This document shows positions 45,989 through 54,843 of a stretch of 64,000 nt of DNA, one piece after another. A program made the position numbers and the translations under genes. Each line of letters starts with the position of its first letter. Position 1 is the stretch's first letter. Below the pieces are notes generated by a model, which saw only the letters and a program-made list of their open reading frames with translations, had not been told where the DNA came from and ran no database searches. This DNA is from Microbacterium proteolyticum (lineage in GTDB: Bacteria > Actinomycetota > Actinomycetes > Actinomycetales > Microbacteriaceae). The stretch spans positions 1,240,001 through 1,304,000 of the forward strand of contig NZ_CP121274.1 of NCBI RefSeq assembly GCF_029639405.1, read 5' to 3'.

Positions 45989-48310
45989 TCAGGCGGTCCT
46001 GGCCACCCGCACGCGCAGGCTCTTCATCAGCGGCTGGTCGCTCTGGCGGCTGTAGTCGTCGGGGCCGAGCAGCACGTTCATCTCGGGGAAGTACCCGGCG
46101 GCGCTGCCGCGCGGGGTGTCGTACTCCAGCGCCCGGAACGCCGTGATGCTGCGCACCGACCCGTCGCGCGAGGTGGCCACGATGTCGACGAGGTCGCCCT
46201 CGGCGATGCCGCGGTCGCGCATGTCTCTGCGGTTCATGAAGATGAGCTCGCGGATGTTGCGGACACCGCGGTAGCGGTCGTCGGCCGAGTAGATCGTGGT
46301 GTTCCACTGGTCGTGCGAGCGCATGGTCTGGAGCACCAGCACGTCGGAGTCGGCGGGGATGACGTCGGGCAGCTCGGCGGTGGAGAACTCGGCCTTGCCC
46401 GAGGGCGTGCGGAAGTCGCGCTCGCGCGCCGGCTGCGGGATGCGGAAGCCCCAGTGCTGGCGGACGAGTTCGTTGAAGCCCTCGAACCCGGGCAGCACCT
46501 TCGCCATGGTGTCGCGGATGCGGTCGTAGTCGCCGACGTACCATTCCCACGGCGTTCTCGAGTCGGGCATCGCGGCGCGGGCGAGGCGCGCGATGATCGC
46601 CGGCTCGCTGAGCAGGTGCGGCGAGGCGGGCTTGCGCGACCCGAGCGAGAGCATGACGGAGCTCATGGCATCCTCGGTCGAGATCGACTGCGGACCCGAC
46701 TCCTGCTCGTCGCGCTCGGTGCGGCCGAGGCACGGGAGGATGAGCGCCGCTTTGCCGTGGGTGAGGTGGCTGCGGTTGAGCTTCGTGCTGACGTGGACCG
46801 TGAGTTCGCAGCGGCTCATGCCCTCGGCGGTGAGCTTCGTGTCGGGAGCGGCCCGCACGAAGTTGCCGCCCATGCCGACGAACACCCTGAGGTCGCCGCG
46901 GTGGAGGGCCGCGACGGTGTGCACGGTGTCGAGTCCGGGATCGCGGGGCGATTGGATGCCGCAGACCTCGTCGAGCTTCGCGAGCCACTCCTCCGTCGGC
47001 TTGTGGTTGATCCCGCACGTGCGGTTGCCCTGCACGTTGCTGTGGCCGCGCACGGGCGAGGGTCCGGTGCCGAGGCGGCCGACGTTGCCGCGGAGCAGCA
47101 GGAGGTTGACGATCTCACGGACCGTGTCGACGCCGTGCTCGTGCTGGCTGACGCCGAGGCACCAGCTGATGACGGTGCGCTCCGACGCGAGGTAGATGTC
47201 GGCAGCGGCCCGGATCTCGGTCTCGGTCAGGCCCGCCTGCGTGACGAGGGCGTCCCACGGCGTCGCCTCGACGAGCGCGCGGTAGGCCTCGTAGTCGTGC
47301 GTGTAGCCGTCGATGAACGCCTGGTCGAGCACCGACGGGTCGCGCTCGGCCGCCTCGAACACGACCTTGGCCATGCCGCGGATGAGGGCCAGGTCGCCGC
47401 CCGGGCGCACCTGGAGGTTGAGGGTGCTGGTGGGGTGATCGTGGAACGTGGCCATGTCGACGATCTCGTGCGGCACGATCGTGCGGGTGGCCGCGACCTC
47501 GCGGAGCGGATTCACGTGCACGACCTGCGCTCCGCGCTCGACGGCCTCGGCGAGGCTCGTGAGCATGCGCGGCGCGTTCGAGGCCGCGTTGACGCCGAGG
47601 ACGAACAGCGCGTCGCAGTTCTGCCAGTCCTCGAGGTCGGCGGTGCCCTTGCCGGTGGCGAGGGAAGCCGTCAGCCCGCGGCCCGAGCCCTCGTGGCACA
47701 TGTTCGAGCAGTCGGGAAGGTTGTTCGTGCCCAGCTCGCGCGCGAACAGCTGGTAGAGGAACGACGCCTCGTTGCTCAGGCGCCCCGAGGTGTAGAAAGC
47801 GGCCTGGTCGGGGCTGTCGAGACCCTGCAGGTGCTGGGCGATCAGGCGGAACGCGTCGTTCCACGAGATGGGCACGTAATGGTCGGTCGCGGCGTCGTAC
47901 GCCATCGGACCGACGAGGCGACCGGCATCCTCGAGCGCGAAGTCCGTCCACTGCGACAGCTCGGTCACGGAGTGCTCGGCGAAGAACTCCTTGCCGACGC
48001 GCTTGTGCGTCATCTCCCACGTGACGTGCTTGATGCCGTTCTCGCAGATGTCGAGGGCGACGCCCTTGTCGTCAGGCCACGCGCACCCGGGGCAGTCGAA
48101 GCCGCTCTTCGGGTGGTTCATCGTGAACATGGCCTTGGTGCCGGCGATCGGCTGGCGCTGCTCGAGCAGGACCTTCCCGACCGTGAGCGCCGCGCCCCAG
48201 CCGGCGGCCGGGTGCTCGTACTCGCCGGTGCTCTCCCAATCGCCCGTGACGGCGGGGCCGAGGCCGCCCTGACGCGGTGCGTCCTTCATCAGCCCGAACG
48301 CGTCACCCAT
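45989..48310 (-). CDS. FdhF/YdeP-family molybdopterin oxidoreductase
   Basis: A 773-residue enzyme related to the formate dehydrogenase H alpha subunit. N-terminal cysteines (FDCPGCAWPDD and ICENG) take the place of the iron-sulfur region. Molybdopterin-domain motifs follow: SGRLSNEASFLYQLFARELGTNNLPDCSN (cited in part), VLGVNAASNAPR, VRGHSNVQGNRTCGI and a C-terminal molydopterin-dinucleotide-binding domain (VLQTMRSHDQWNTTIY). Whether it oxidises formate is uncertain; YdeP-type proteins are linked to acid resistance in enterobacteria. The ATG at 48310 has GGAGGG upstream. It follows fdhD, whose product is needed to sulfurate such enzymes. Confidence 0.88.
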   Translation of the reverse strand: MGDAFGLMKDAPRQGGLGPAVTGDWESTGEYEHPAAGWGAALTVGKVLLEQRQPIAGTKAMFTMNHPKSGFDCPGCAWPDDKGVALDICENGIKHVTWEMTHKRVGKEFFAEHSVTELSQWTDFALEDAGRLVGPMAYDAATDHYVPISWNDAFRLIAQHLQGLDSPDQAAFYTSGRLSNEASFLYQLFARELGTNNLPDCSNMCHEGSGRGLTASLATGKGTADLEDWQNCDALFVLGVNAASNAPRMLTSLAEAVERGAQVVHVNPLREVAATRTIVPHEIVDMATFHDHPTSTLNLQVRPGGDLALIRGMAKVVFEAAERDPSVLDQAFIDGYTHDYEAYRALVEATPWDALVTQAGLTETEIRAAADIYLASERTVISWCLGVSQHEHGVDTVREIVNLLLLRGNVGRLGTGPSPVRGHSNVQGNRTCGINHKPTEEWLAKLDEVCGIQSPRDPGLDTVHTVAALHRGDLRVFVGMGGNFVRAAPDTKLTAEGMSRCELTVHVSTKLNRSHLTHGKAALILPCLGRTERDEQESGPQSISTEDAMSSVMLSLGSRKPASPHLLSEPAIIARLARAAMPDSRTPWEWYVGDYDRIRDTMAKVLPGFEGFNELVRQHWGFRIPQPARERDFRTPSGKAEFSTAELPDVIPADSDVLVLQTMRSHDQWNTTIYSADDRYRGVRNIRELIFMNRRDMRDRGIAEGDLVDIVATSRDGSVRSITAFRALEYDTPRGSAAGYFPEMNVLLGPDDYSRQSDQPLMKSLRVRVARTA

Positions 48311-48370
48311 GTTCACCCTCCGATGGTTTCGGCGCCGAGTCGGTGGCATCCACACACCGTGCGCCTGCGG

Positions 48371-49249
48371 TCAGCGTACGCCGGAGCTTTCCGCGAGTGC
48401 GGGGGTTGTGGATGGAACGAGGATGCGATCCGGACGTGTGTAGAGATTCATGCTGCCGCCGCGGACGAATCCCGCGACGGTGAGTCCCGCGCGCTCGGCC
48501 AGTTCGATCGCGAGAGACGACGGCGCGGACACGGCGGACAGGATCGGGATGCCGGCCATCACGGCCTTCTGCACCAGCTCGAAGCTCACGCGGCCCGACA
48601 CCTGCAGCACGGTTCCCCGCAGCGGCAGCCGGTCGTTGAGCAGGGCCCAGCCGACGACCTTGTCGACGGCGTTGTGTCGTCCGACGTCTTCCCGCACGAC
48701 GAGCATCTCGCCGGTCGCGATGTCGAAGAGCGCCGCGGCGTGCAGTCCGCCGGTCTTCTCGAACACCTTCTGCCCCTCGCGGAGCCGGTCGGGGAAGCCC
48801 GCGAGATCGACGGCATCGACCCGGATGCCATCCTCTGACACGTCGTACGACGACACCTTCTCGACGGCCTCGATGGATGCCGTGCCGCACACGCCGCACG
48901 AACTCGTGGTGTAGAAGTTGCGGGCGATGTCGGGGGAGGGGAGCGTCACACCGGGAGCGAGCGTGAGGTCGAGGACGTTGTAGGTGTTGCCGTCGGCGCC
49001 GCCCGTGCCCGGTCCGCCGCAGTGGATCGCCCGCGCGAATTGGTCGCCGCGATGGAGGACGCCCTCCGACACGAGGAATCCGGCCGCGAGTTCGACGTCG
49101 TGCCCGGGCGTGCGCATCGTCACCGACAGCGGGGAACCGGCGACCCGGATCTCGAGCGGCTCCTCGACGGCGACCACGTCCGGCCGCTGCCGGTTCACGC
49201 CGTCCAGCGTGATGCGGGTGACGCGACGCGGAGCGGTCAGGCGGCCCAT
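48371..49249 (-). CDS. fdhD: FdhD sulfur carrier for formate dehydrogenase
   Basis: A 292-residue protein that passes sulfur from a cysteine desulfurase to the molybdenum cofactor of formate dehydrogenase-type enzymes. The pair of cysteines expected for FdhD is in SSCGVCG (Cys118 and Cys121). Other typical words are VAVEEPLEIRVAG, GFLVSEGV, VREDVGRHNAVDKVVG and SGRVSFELVQKA. The ATG at 49249 gives a normal-length protein; the ribosome site is weak. It is the first gene of fdhD, fdhF-like and PTP, with 60 bases to the next start. Confidence 0.95.
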   Translation of the reverse strand: MGRLTAPRRVTRITLDGVNRQRPDVVAVEEPLEIRVAGSPLSVTMRTPGHDVELAAGFLVSEGVLHRGDQFARAIHCGGPGTGGADGNTYNVLDLTLAPGVTLPSPDIARNFYTTSSCGVCGTASIEAVEKVSSYDVSEDGIRVDAVDLAGFPDRLREGQKVFEKTGGLHAAALFDIATGEMLVVREDVGRHNAVDKVVGWALLNDRLPLRGTVLQVSGRVSFELVQKAVMAGIPILSAVSAPSSLAIELAERAGLTVAGFVRGGSMNLYTRPDRILVPSTTPALAESSGVR

Positions 49250-49407
49250 GTCAGGACCGGCCGCGCGAGGAGGGGGACATGGGTCGAGCGTACGCCCGGA
49301 CGACGGGCGCGGGGCGGCGCCGGGGACCGCCGGAGCGGGGCGCCATACGGCGCCGAGGTGTCCGACCCGTGTGGTGGAATGGCAGCGAACGGATGGAGAG
49401 GACCGAC

Positions 49408-50001
49408 ATGTCGGCACGGGCGGGGCGCGCGCGCCGCGCGGCACGCGGGGTCTCCGCTGCCGTGGTCGCGACGTTGGTCGCGACCCTGTCGCACACCGTC
49501 GCCGCCGGCGAGCTCCCCTCCGTGCTCAACGTCGTCCTGGCCCTGAGTCTCGCGTCGCCCCTGTGCATCGCCCTCGTCGGACGCACGGTGTCGTGGTGGC
49601 GTCTGACGGCCGCGATCGCCGCCAGCCAGTTGCTGTTCCACTCGCTGCTGGCTCTCGACCTGAGCGGGGGCATCGCGACGGCCGGGCACCACGGCGAGGC
49701 GGTCGCGCTCGCCGAGGTCGCGGCATCCGGTCACGCCCACGGGCTCACGGGCACCGAGTCGCCCTGGATGTGGCTGGCGCACGCGTCCGCCGCGGGGGTC
49801 ACGGTCCTCGCGCTCGGATCGGGGGAACGCGCGCTGCGCGCGGTCGCTGGGCTGCTGTCCGACACCTTCCGCGCGCTGGTGCCCCTGGCGGCACCGCGCC
49901 CGCTCGCGCTGCCCCGGGTGCGTCCCGAGCGGCCGCTGCTGACGGTCGGCATGACCGTCCTGTCGGTGATGAGGCATCGGGGTCCGCCGCTTCCGACGTA
50001 G
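49408..50001 (+). CDS. membrane protein upstream of ycnI/copC
   Basis: A 197-residue protein with about four or five membrane helices (about 15-35, 40-60, 67-90, 118-140) and a His-rich external stretch (AGHHGEAV and SGHAHG, about 93-115). The function is unknown. The His residues and the position directly before YcnI and CopC suggest a part in copper handling. The ATG at 49408 has GGAGAGG 7 bases upstream. The C-terminal part is basic and Pro-rich. Confidence 0.7.
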   Translation: MSARAGRARRAARGVSAAVVATLVATLSHTVAAGELPSVLNVVLALSLASPLCIALVGRTVSWWRLTAAIAASQLLFHSLLALDLSGGIATAGHHGEAVALAEVAASGHAHGLTGTESPWMWLAHASAAGVTVLALGSGERALRAVAGLLSDTFRALVPLAAPRPLALPRVRPERPLLTVGMTVLSVMRHRGPPLPT

Positions 50002-50073
50002 AACCCTCCCACCTCCTCACCCCCCGCGTTCCGGCGTGCAATCACGCCTGCGCACATTCAGAAAGCAGCATTC

Positions 50074-50829
50074 ATGTCCCGTTCCCTCTCGCGCGCCCTC
50101 GTGGGCGCGGCCGCCGGCCTCGCCCTCGCGCTGGGCGTGCCCCTCGCGGCATCCGCACACGTCACCGTCAACCCGAACACCGCCACTCCGGGCAGCTACG
50201 CCACGGTGAACTTCCGCGTTCCGACCGAGTCCGAGACGGCCTCGACCGTCAAGGTCGAGGTGACGCTCCCGACCGACACCCCGTTCACCGCCGTTCTCGT
50301 GCAGCCGGTGCCCGGCTGGACGGCGACCGTCGAGAAGGGTGCCTACCCCGCGCCCGTCGAGGTCGACGGCAACACCGTCAGCGACGGACCGCTGAAGATC
50401 GTCTGGCAGGCCGACCCCGGCGTGGGCATCGGCCAAGACCAGTTCCAGGTCTTCTCGGCCGTCCTCGGACCCGTGCCCGACACCGGACACGTCGTCCTCC
50501 CGGCCGTGCAGACGTACTCCGACGGCGAGGTCGTGAACTGGTCGGCGACTCCCGACGAGGTCGCCGCCGACGACACGCTCGAGCCCGCTCCCGTGCTGTA
50601 CATCAACGACGCGCCCCCGACCACGGGTCACGGTGCGTCGCACGACACGTCGACCGCGGCACCCGCGGCCGACGGACACGACGACCACACCATGTCCGAG
50701 GCGTCGGCGTCGTCCACGGACGGTTCCGCGGGCGCGGCCCTGGGCCTCAGCATCGCCGCGCTCGTCATCGGCATCGGCGGCGCGGTGCTGGGCGCACTGG
50801 CGTTCGCCCGCCGTCCGAAGAAGGCCTGA
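50074..50829 (+). CDS. ycnI: YcnI-family copper-associated protein (DUF1775)
   Basis: A 251-residue exported protein. The signal peptide ends at ASA, so the mature chain would begin HVTVNPNT with His as first residue, as in YcnI, where an N-terminal His binds copper. The DUF1775 domain (about 30-165) contains TPGSYATVNFRVPTES and WTATVEKG. A His/Asp/Ala-rich linker (DGHDDHTM) leads to a C-terminal membrane helix and a basic end. It lies 2 bases before copC and is surely cotranscribed with it. Confidence 0.9.
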   Translation: MSRSLSRALVGAAAGLALALGVPLAASAHVTVNPNTATPGSYATVNFRVPTESETASTVKVEVTLPTDTPFTAVLVQPVPGWTATVEKGAYPAPVEVDGNTVSDGPLKIVWQADPGVGIGQDQFQVFSAVLGPVPDTGHVVLPAVQTYSDGEVVNWSATPDEVAADDTLEPAPVLYINDAPPTTGHGASHDTSTAAPAADGHDDHTMSEASASSTDGSAGAALGLSIAALVIGIGGAVLGALAFARRPKKA

Positions 50830-50831
50830 CC

Positions 50832-51443
50832 GTGCGCGCGCTCACGGCGCCCCGGCGTCGAGTCGGCGTCCTCAGCCTCGTCGTCGCCGCGGTCGCCGTG
50901 GGCGCCGCGTTCGGCGGGGCACAGGCCGCATCGGCCCACGACAGCCTCGTCTCGTCGACGCCCGCCGCCGATGCGACGGTGTCGACGGCATCCGATGTGG
51001 AGCTGACGTTCAGCGCCAACCTCCTCGGCGCCGACGGAGGGAACGAGGTGATCGTGGTCGGGCCCGACGCCCGTCACTACGAGACCGACTGCACCGCGCT
51101 CGCCGGTCCGACGCTGACCACCCCGGTCGAGCTCGGCGCCGCCGGCGAATACCAGGTGACGTGGCGGGCGGTGTCATCCGACGGGCACCCCGTGTCGGGA
51201 ACCTACGCGTTCTCGTACGCGCCCGCCGCGGGAGAGCCGGTCGGCCAGGGCGCCGAGTCGTCGCCCTGCGCGAACGTCGCTTCGCAACAGGCGGAAGCGG
51301 CACCGGATGCCGCGGCGCCCGCGGCCGCACCCTCGGGGCTGGTGATCGGTCTGTCCGTCGGTGGCGTGGCGGTCATCGTGGTCGGTGTCGTCATCGCGCT
51401 GCTCCTGCGGCCGCGCCGGAAGGGTGACGCGGACACCGAGTGA
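50832..51443 (+). CDS. copC: CopC-domain copper-binding protein
   Basis: A 203-residue exported protein. After signal cleavage (ASA) the chain begins HDSLVSSTPAADATV, giving the N-terminal His of the CopC copper site. SSDGHPVSGTYAFSY (about 115-130) supplies the other Asp/His ligands. A linker with two Cys and a C-terminal membrane helix plus RPRRKG anchor it to the membrane; stand-alone proteobacterial CopC is soluble. Probably passes Cu(II) in the cell envelope together with YcnI. The GTG start lies 2 bases after the ycnI stop. Confidence 0.92.
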   Translation: MRALTAPRRRVGVLSLVVAAVAVGAAFGGAQAASAHDSLVSSTPAADATVSTASDVELTFSANLLGADGGNEVIVVGPDARHYETDCTALAGPTLTTPVELGAAGEYQVTWRAVSSDGHPVSGTYAFSYAPAAGEPVGQGAESSPCANVASQQAEAAPDAAAPAAAPSGLVIGLSVGGVAVIVVGVVIALLLRPRRKGDADTE

Positions 51444-51449
51444 CGCGGG

Positions 51450-51475
51450 CGGGGAGGGGCTGCGGCCCCTCCCCG
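51450..51475. terminator. bidirectional terminator after copC
   Basis: A perfect 11-bp stem (CGGGGAGGGGC and complement) with loop TGCG, followed by TTCTC, lies between the convergent copC and DUF1990 genes. Confidence 0.75.
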
Positions 51476-51478
51476 TTC

Positions 51479-51967
51479 TCAGCGCGTCGGCGAATCCAGG
51501 GTGCAGAGGTACCGCTGGGTCATGCGGCGCTGGACGAAACGGTTCACCGGCCACGCGAGGCGCGTGAACCAGCGGCCCGGACGCGAGAACGCCGTGATCG
51601 TGAAGGTCACCTCTCCCGAGGGGGCGAGGGTCAGTTCGAACCGTTCCTCGCCGCTCTCGGGGTGCCCGGGCAGTGAGCCGTAGGCGAAACCGGCGTGGTC
51701 GTCGTCGCGCTCCGCCCACACGACCAGACACGGGATGCCGAACGGCCCCAGCCGCATGTCGATCCGGGTTCCGACGCGCAGCGGCGTCTGCGACAACCGC
51801 ACGGTCGCTCCCGCCCGCCGCTGCACCGCTCCGCACAGGAGCGCGTCGGCCGCCTGCTCGAACGCCACCCGGCCGCGACCGATCACGCGTTCCGCGCGCA
51901 CGTGGTGATACCCCGGCGGCAGCCGCCCCGCCGTCGCCCCGATCTCGGGGTAGGTCAGGTCGCTCAT
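51479..51967 (-). CDS. DUF1990 family protein
   Basis: A 162-residue protein with the DUF1990 pattern: PPGYHHVRAERVIGRG near the N-terminus, a strand region VGTRIDMRLGPF, then YGSLPGHPESGEERFEL, FTITAFSRPGRW and QRRMTQRYL at the end. The fold is probably SRPBCC-like; the function is unknown. The ATG at 51967 has TACCGT 7 bases upstream, so it is probably leaderless. It is divergent from moeA. Confidence 0.85.
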   Translation of the reverse strand: MSDLTYPEIGATAGRLPPGYHHVRAERVIGRGRVAFEQAADALLCGAVQRRAGATVRLSQTPLRVGTRIDMRLGPFGIPCLVVWAERDDDHAGFAYGSLPGHPESGEERFELTLAPSGEVTFTITAFSRPGRWFTRLAWPVNRFVQRRMTQRYLCTLDSPTR

Positions 51968-52058
51968 GCCGCACACGGTACTCGCGCGCGGCCGTCGCGG
52001 GCGAGGCTTGCGAACAGGACCGGACCGGATGCCAGGACCCGCCGCCTACGCTGAGGGG

Positions 52059-53273
52059 ATGCCTGTGATCGCGGTCTCCGCGCACCTCGCCGCGATCCTT
52101 TCCGCGGTCGTGCCGCTTCCGGCTGAGGAGCGACCCCTCGAGCACGCCCGCGGCCGAGTGCTGCGGCATCCGGTGCACGCGGCCGTCGACGTGCCGGGCT
52201 TCGACAACTCGGCCATGGACGGGTTCGCCGTGCGGGTCGACGACGTCGCGACCGTCCCCGTCACGCTCCGGGTGGTGGCCGACCTGCCGGCGGGGACGCC
52301 GCGGAACCCGACCCTGGGTCCTGGCGAAGCCGCGCGGATCATGACAGGCGCTCCCGTGCCGACGGATGCCACGGCCGTCGTCCCCTTCGAGGACACCCGT
52401 CTCGGCCTCGACGGGTCGCTGTCCGAGACCGAGGTGCTGATCGCCTCGCGCGGGCCCGGTGCCCACATCCGCCGGCGCGGGTCGGACACGCCCGCCGGCG
52501 CCGTGATCGCCCCCGCCGGAGTGCGGCTGACCGCCGCGCGGATCGCCGCGATCGCGGCATCCGGAACCGCGTCCGTCGAGATCGCCCGGGCGCCGAGGGT
52601 CGCCGTGATCTCGACCGGGTCGGAACTCGTCGCGCCCGGGATGCCGCTGCGGTACGGGCAGATCCCGGAGTCCAACAGCTACCTGCTCGCGGGTCTCGCC
52701 GAGGAGGCGGGGGCCGAGGTCGTGCTCCGCGCCAGCATCGCCGACGAGGGCGACGGGCCGCGGGCATCGATCGCCGAGGCCGAGCGGCTCGGAGCGGACG
52801 TCGTCGTGTTCTCGGGCGGGGTGAGCGCGGGCGCGTACGAGGTCGTGAAGAACAGCCTCGGCGACCTGCTGTCGTTCGTGCAGGTCGCGATGCAGCCCGC
52901 GCGGCCGCAGGGCTTCGGGCGCACTGCCGCGGGAACCCTCGTGTTCGGTCTGCCGGGCAACCCGGTGAGTGCGGCGGTGTCGTTCGAGGTGTTCGTCCGC
53001 CCCGCGCTGCGCGCCTTGGAGGGGGACTCCGGCGAGGACCGCACGGTCGTCCGACTGCCGCTCGCCGAGGGATGGCGGGTGCGCACCGACCGGGTGCAGT
53101 ACGTTCCCGTGCGCCTCGACCGGACCGATCCCGCCGCGTGGCGCGCCGTGCCGCCCGTGCCGGGCACCCGCGGCTCCACCCGTGGCCTCGGCGACGCCGA
53201 CGGCTACGCCGTGATCCCGCCGGGCGAGCGCGACCTCGAGCCCGGCGACCTCGTCGAGGTGCGGGTCGGATGA
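52059..53273 (+). CDS. moeA: molybdopterin molybdenumtransferase
   Basis: A 404-residue enzyme inserting molybdate into adenylylated molybdopterin. The N-terminal part has PGFDNSAMDGFAVR; the middle has GEAARIMTGAPVPTDATAVVPFED; the MogA-like domain has STGSEL, GADVVVFSGGVSAGAYEVVK and VFGLPGNPVSA, and a short C-terminal beta domain follows. TACGCT lies 6 bases before the ATG, so the transcript is probably leaderless. It overlaps mobA by 4 bases (ATGA). Together with mobA it should serve the FdhF-like enzyme about 4 kb away. Confidence 0.95.
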   Translation: MPVIAVSAHLAAILSAVVPLPAEERPLEHARGRVLRHPVHAAVDVPGFDNSAMDGFAVRVDDVATVPVTLRVVADLPAGTPRNPTLGPGEAARIMTGAPVPTDATAVVPFEDTRLGLDGSLSETEVLIASRGPGAHIRRRGSDTPAGAVIAPAGVRLTAARIAAIAASGTASVEIARAPRVAVISTGSELVAPGMPLRYGQIPESNSYLLAGLAEEAGAEVVLRASIADEGDGPRASIAEAERLGADVVVFSGGVSAGAYEVVKNSLGDLLSFVQVAMQPARPQGFGRTAAGTLVFGLPGNPVSAAVSFEVFVRPALRALEGDSGEDRTVVRLPLAEGWRVRTDRVQYVPVRLDRTDPAAWRAVPPVPGTRGSTRGLGDADGYAVIPPGERDLEPGDLVEVRVG

Positions 53274-53854
53274 GCCTCGACGCGATCCTGCTCGCGGGAG
53301 GCCGGGCCGCCCGTGTCGGCGGAGCGCGGAAACCCCTGTTCCGGCTCGACGGAGAGACGCTCCTCGCCCGTGCCGTGGCCGCGGTGCGGGACGCGGGTGC
53401 GGAGCGCACCGTCGTCGCCGCGCCGGTCCTCGTGCCCGACCTCGACGTGATCTGGGTGCGCGAGGATCCGCCGTTCGGCGGTCCCGTCGCGGGGACCGTC
53501 GCGGCGCTCGGCGCGGTCGAGGCCGACGAGGTCCTGCTCCTCGCGTGCGACCTCGTCGACCCGGCGGCCGCGGTCGGCGCCCTTCCGCCGATCCCCGCCG
53601 ACGCCGACGGCGTGTGTCTCGCCGAGGGCGGCCGACCCCAGTGGCTCACGGGCCGATACCGGACCGCGGCGCTCCGCACGGCGGCATCCACGATTCCCGG
53701 AGGCGGACGGGATGCCGCGATGCGGGCGCTTCTCTCGAGCCTGCGGATCGCGTTCGTCGACGCGCCCGCGGCGCTGTCGCGCGACATCGACACGTGGGAC
53801 GATCTGACGGCGGTCGGAGGCTCGGCCGCGAGCGAGCCCGAGGAGGAGCCGTGA
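53270..53854 (+). CDS. mobA: molybdenum cofactor guanylyltransferase-like NTP transferase
   Basis: A 194-residue protein of the MobA family, which attaches GMP to molybdopterin to form the dinucleotide cofactor. The N-terminal loop is LAGGRAARVGGARKPLFRL; the Lys is kept but the usual Arg-Met-Gly-x-Asp-Lys is changed to Arg-Val-Gly-Gly-Ala-Arg-Lys, so nucleotide specificity is less sure. FGGPVAG and LLLACDLVDP are typical. The ATG is in an overlap with moeA and the stop overlaps the DUF6457 start. Confidence 0.85.
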   Translation: MSLDAILLAGGRAARVGGARKPLFRLDGETLLARAVAAVRDAGAERTVVAAPVLVPDLDVIWVREDPPFGGPVAGTVAALGAVEADEVLLLACDLVDPAAAVGALPPIPADADGVCLAEGGRPQWLTGRYRTAALRTAASTIPGGGRDAAMRALLSSLRIAFVDAPAALSRDIDTWDDLTAVGGSAASEPEEEP

Positions 53855-54120
53855 CCGAATCCCGCACCCTGCCGCCCGAGGCGCTGAACGAGTGGAGCGC
53901 CGCGCTCGCCGAGCGCTTCGGCCTCGCCGAGGGCGATGTGCCCATCTCGCTGATCCTCGACCTGGCGCGCGACGTCGCGAACGGCGTGGCGCGGCCGGCC
54001 GCCCCGTTGAGCGCGTTCGTCGCGGGTCTCGTCGCGGGCCGTGCCGGGGGGACGCCCGCCGACACCGAGGCCGCGGTCGCCGCGGTGGTCGAACTCGCAA
54101 AGCGGTGGCACGCGGGCTGA
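53851..54120 (+). CDS. DUF6457 domain protein
   Basis: An 89-residue helical protein beginning ESRTLPPEALNEWSAALAER, with DVPISLILDLARDVANGVARPAAPLS in the centre (diagnostic words LDLARDVA and RPAAPLSAF). This short domain is found next to or fused with MobA in actinobacteria, so it is probably an accessory to molybdenum cofactor assembly; that is inference from context. GTG start, GGAGGAG upstream, 4-base overlap with mobA. Confidence 0.8.
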   Translation: MTESRTLPPEALNEWSAALAERFGLAEGDVPISLILDLARDVANGVARPAAPLSAFVAGLVAGRAGGTPADTEAAVAAVVELAKRWHAG

Positions 54121-54133
54121 GCGCCGGGCGGTG

Positions 54134-54529
54134 TCATCCACCGCCGATCACGTCCACTGCCAGACCGCCCGAGGCGCCCGCGAGGCGCGCATCGTTGGTC
54201 CAGAACGCGGTGCACCCCGCGCGCTGGGCGACGGCGAGGTGCAGCGCGTCCGCCGTCTGCAGTCCGCGGTGCCGCGCCCGAAGCCGAGCGGCGCGGAGAT
54301 AGTCGTCATCGTCGACGGGGAGGAGCTCGAAGCGGTCGAGGGCGTCCCACATCTGCGCCTGTGGCAGCGCGTCTCCCTCTCGCATCGGGCCGACGAGAGC
54401 CTCGAGAATCACCAGCGGGCTCGTCGCGAGCGGCTCGTCGGAACCGGCGAGGGCTTCGCGGGCTCGGCTCCCGACGCCGTCGTCGCGCTCGACGGCGTAG
54501 ATGACGAGACAGCTGTCGACGTAGATCAC
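54134..54529 (-). CDS. vapC: PIN-domain toxin of a VapBC-type module
   Basis: A 131-residue PIN-fold ribonuclease. The acidic residues expected to hold Mg2+ are all present: Asp5 (MIYVDSCLVIY), Glu43 (VILEAL), Asp94 (TADALHLA) and Asp113 (NDARL). Toxins of this type cleave specific RNAs to stop growth. Its ATG overlaps the stop of the antitoxin gene by 4 bases, the usual order of antitoxin first. Confidence 0.92.
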   Translation of the reverse strand: MIYVDSCLVIYAVERDDGVGSRAREALAGSDEPLATSPLVILEALVGPMREGDALPQAQMWDALDRFELLPVDDDDYLRAARLRARHRGLQTADALHLAVAQRAGCTAFWTNDARLAGASGGLAVDVIGGG

Positions 54530-54768
54530 GCCCTGTTCTCGGCGATCACTGCCTCGATCTCATCGACCGGACGCGCCAGGTCAGGAGTCAGGGGGTTCTC
54601 CGCGAGCCATCGCGCGAAGGCGTTGCTCGCCCGTCGCGGCTCGGGGGCGATCGGCACGATCCGCGCGACAGGGATACCCCGTCGTGCGATCGTGACCTCG
54701 ACGCCGGACTCGGCGTCGGCGATGAGCCGCGAGAGGTGGTTCCGGGCCTCCAGGACGTTGTACATCAT
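54526..54768 (-). CDS. Phd/YefM-type antitoxin
   Basis: An 80-residue protein with the Phd/YefM N-terminal DNA-binding fold (MMYNVLEARNHLSRLI, then VEVTIARRGIPVARIVPI) and a C-terminal helical tail (DLARPVDEIEAVIAENRA) that should wrap the PIN toxin. TAGGTT lies 7 bases before the first of two ATG codons, so the mRNA is probably leaderless and autorepressed by the complex. A longer in-frame start upstream of that box is rejected. Confidence 0.9.
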   Translation of the reverse strand: MMYNVLEARNHLSRLIADAESGVEVTIARRGIPVARIVPIAPEPRRASNAFARWLAENPLTPDLARPVDEIEAVIAENRA

Positions 54769-54843
54769 GTCCGGCAACCTAGCCAGGTCCCTGGTGAGGA
54801 CGAGCGCGAAGGCGGACGCTTTCACCTCCGGCCGCCCGAAACT

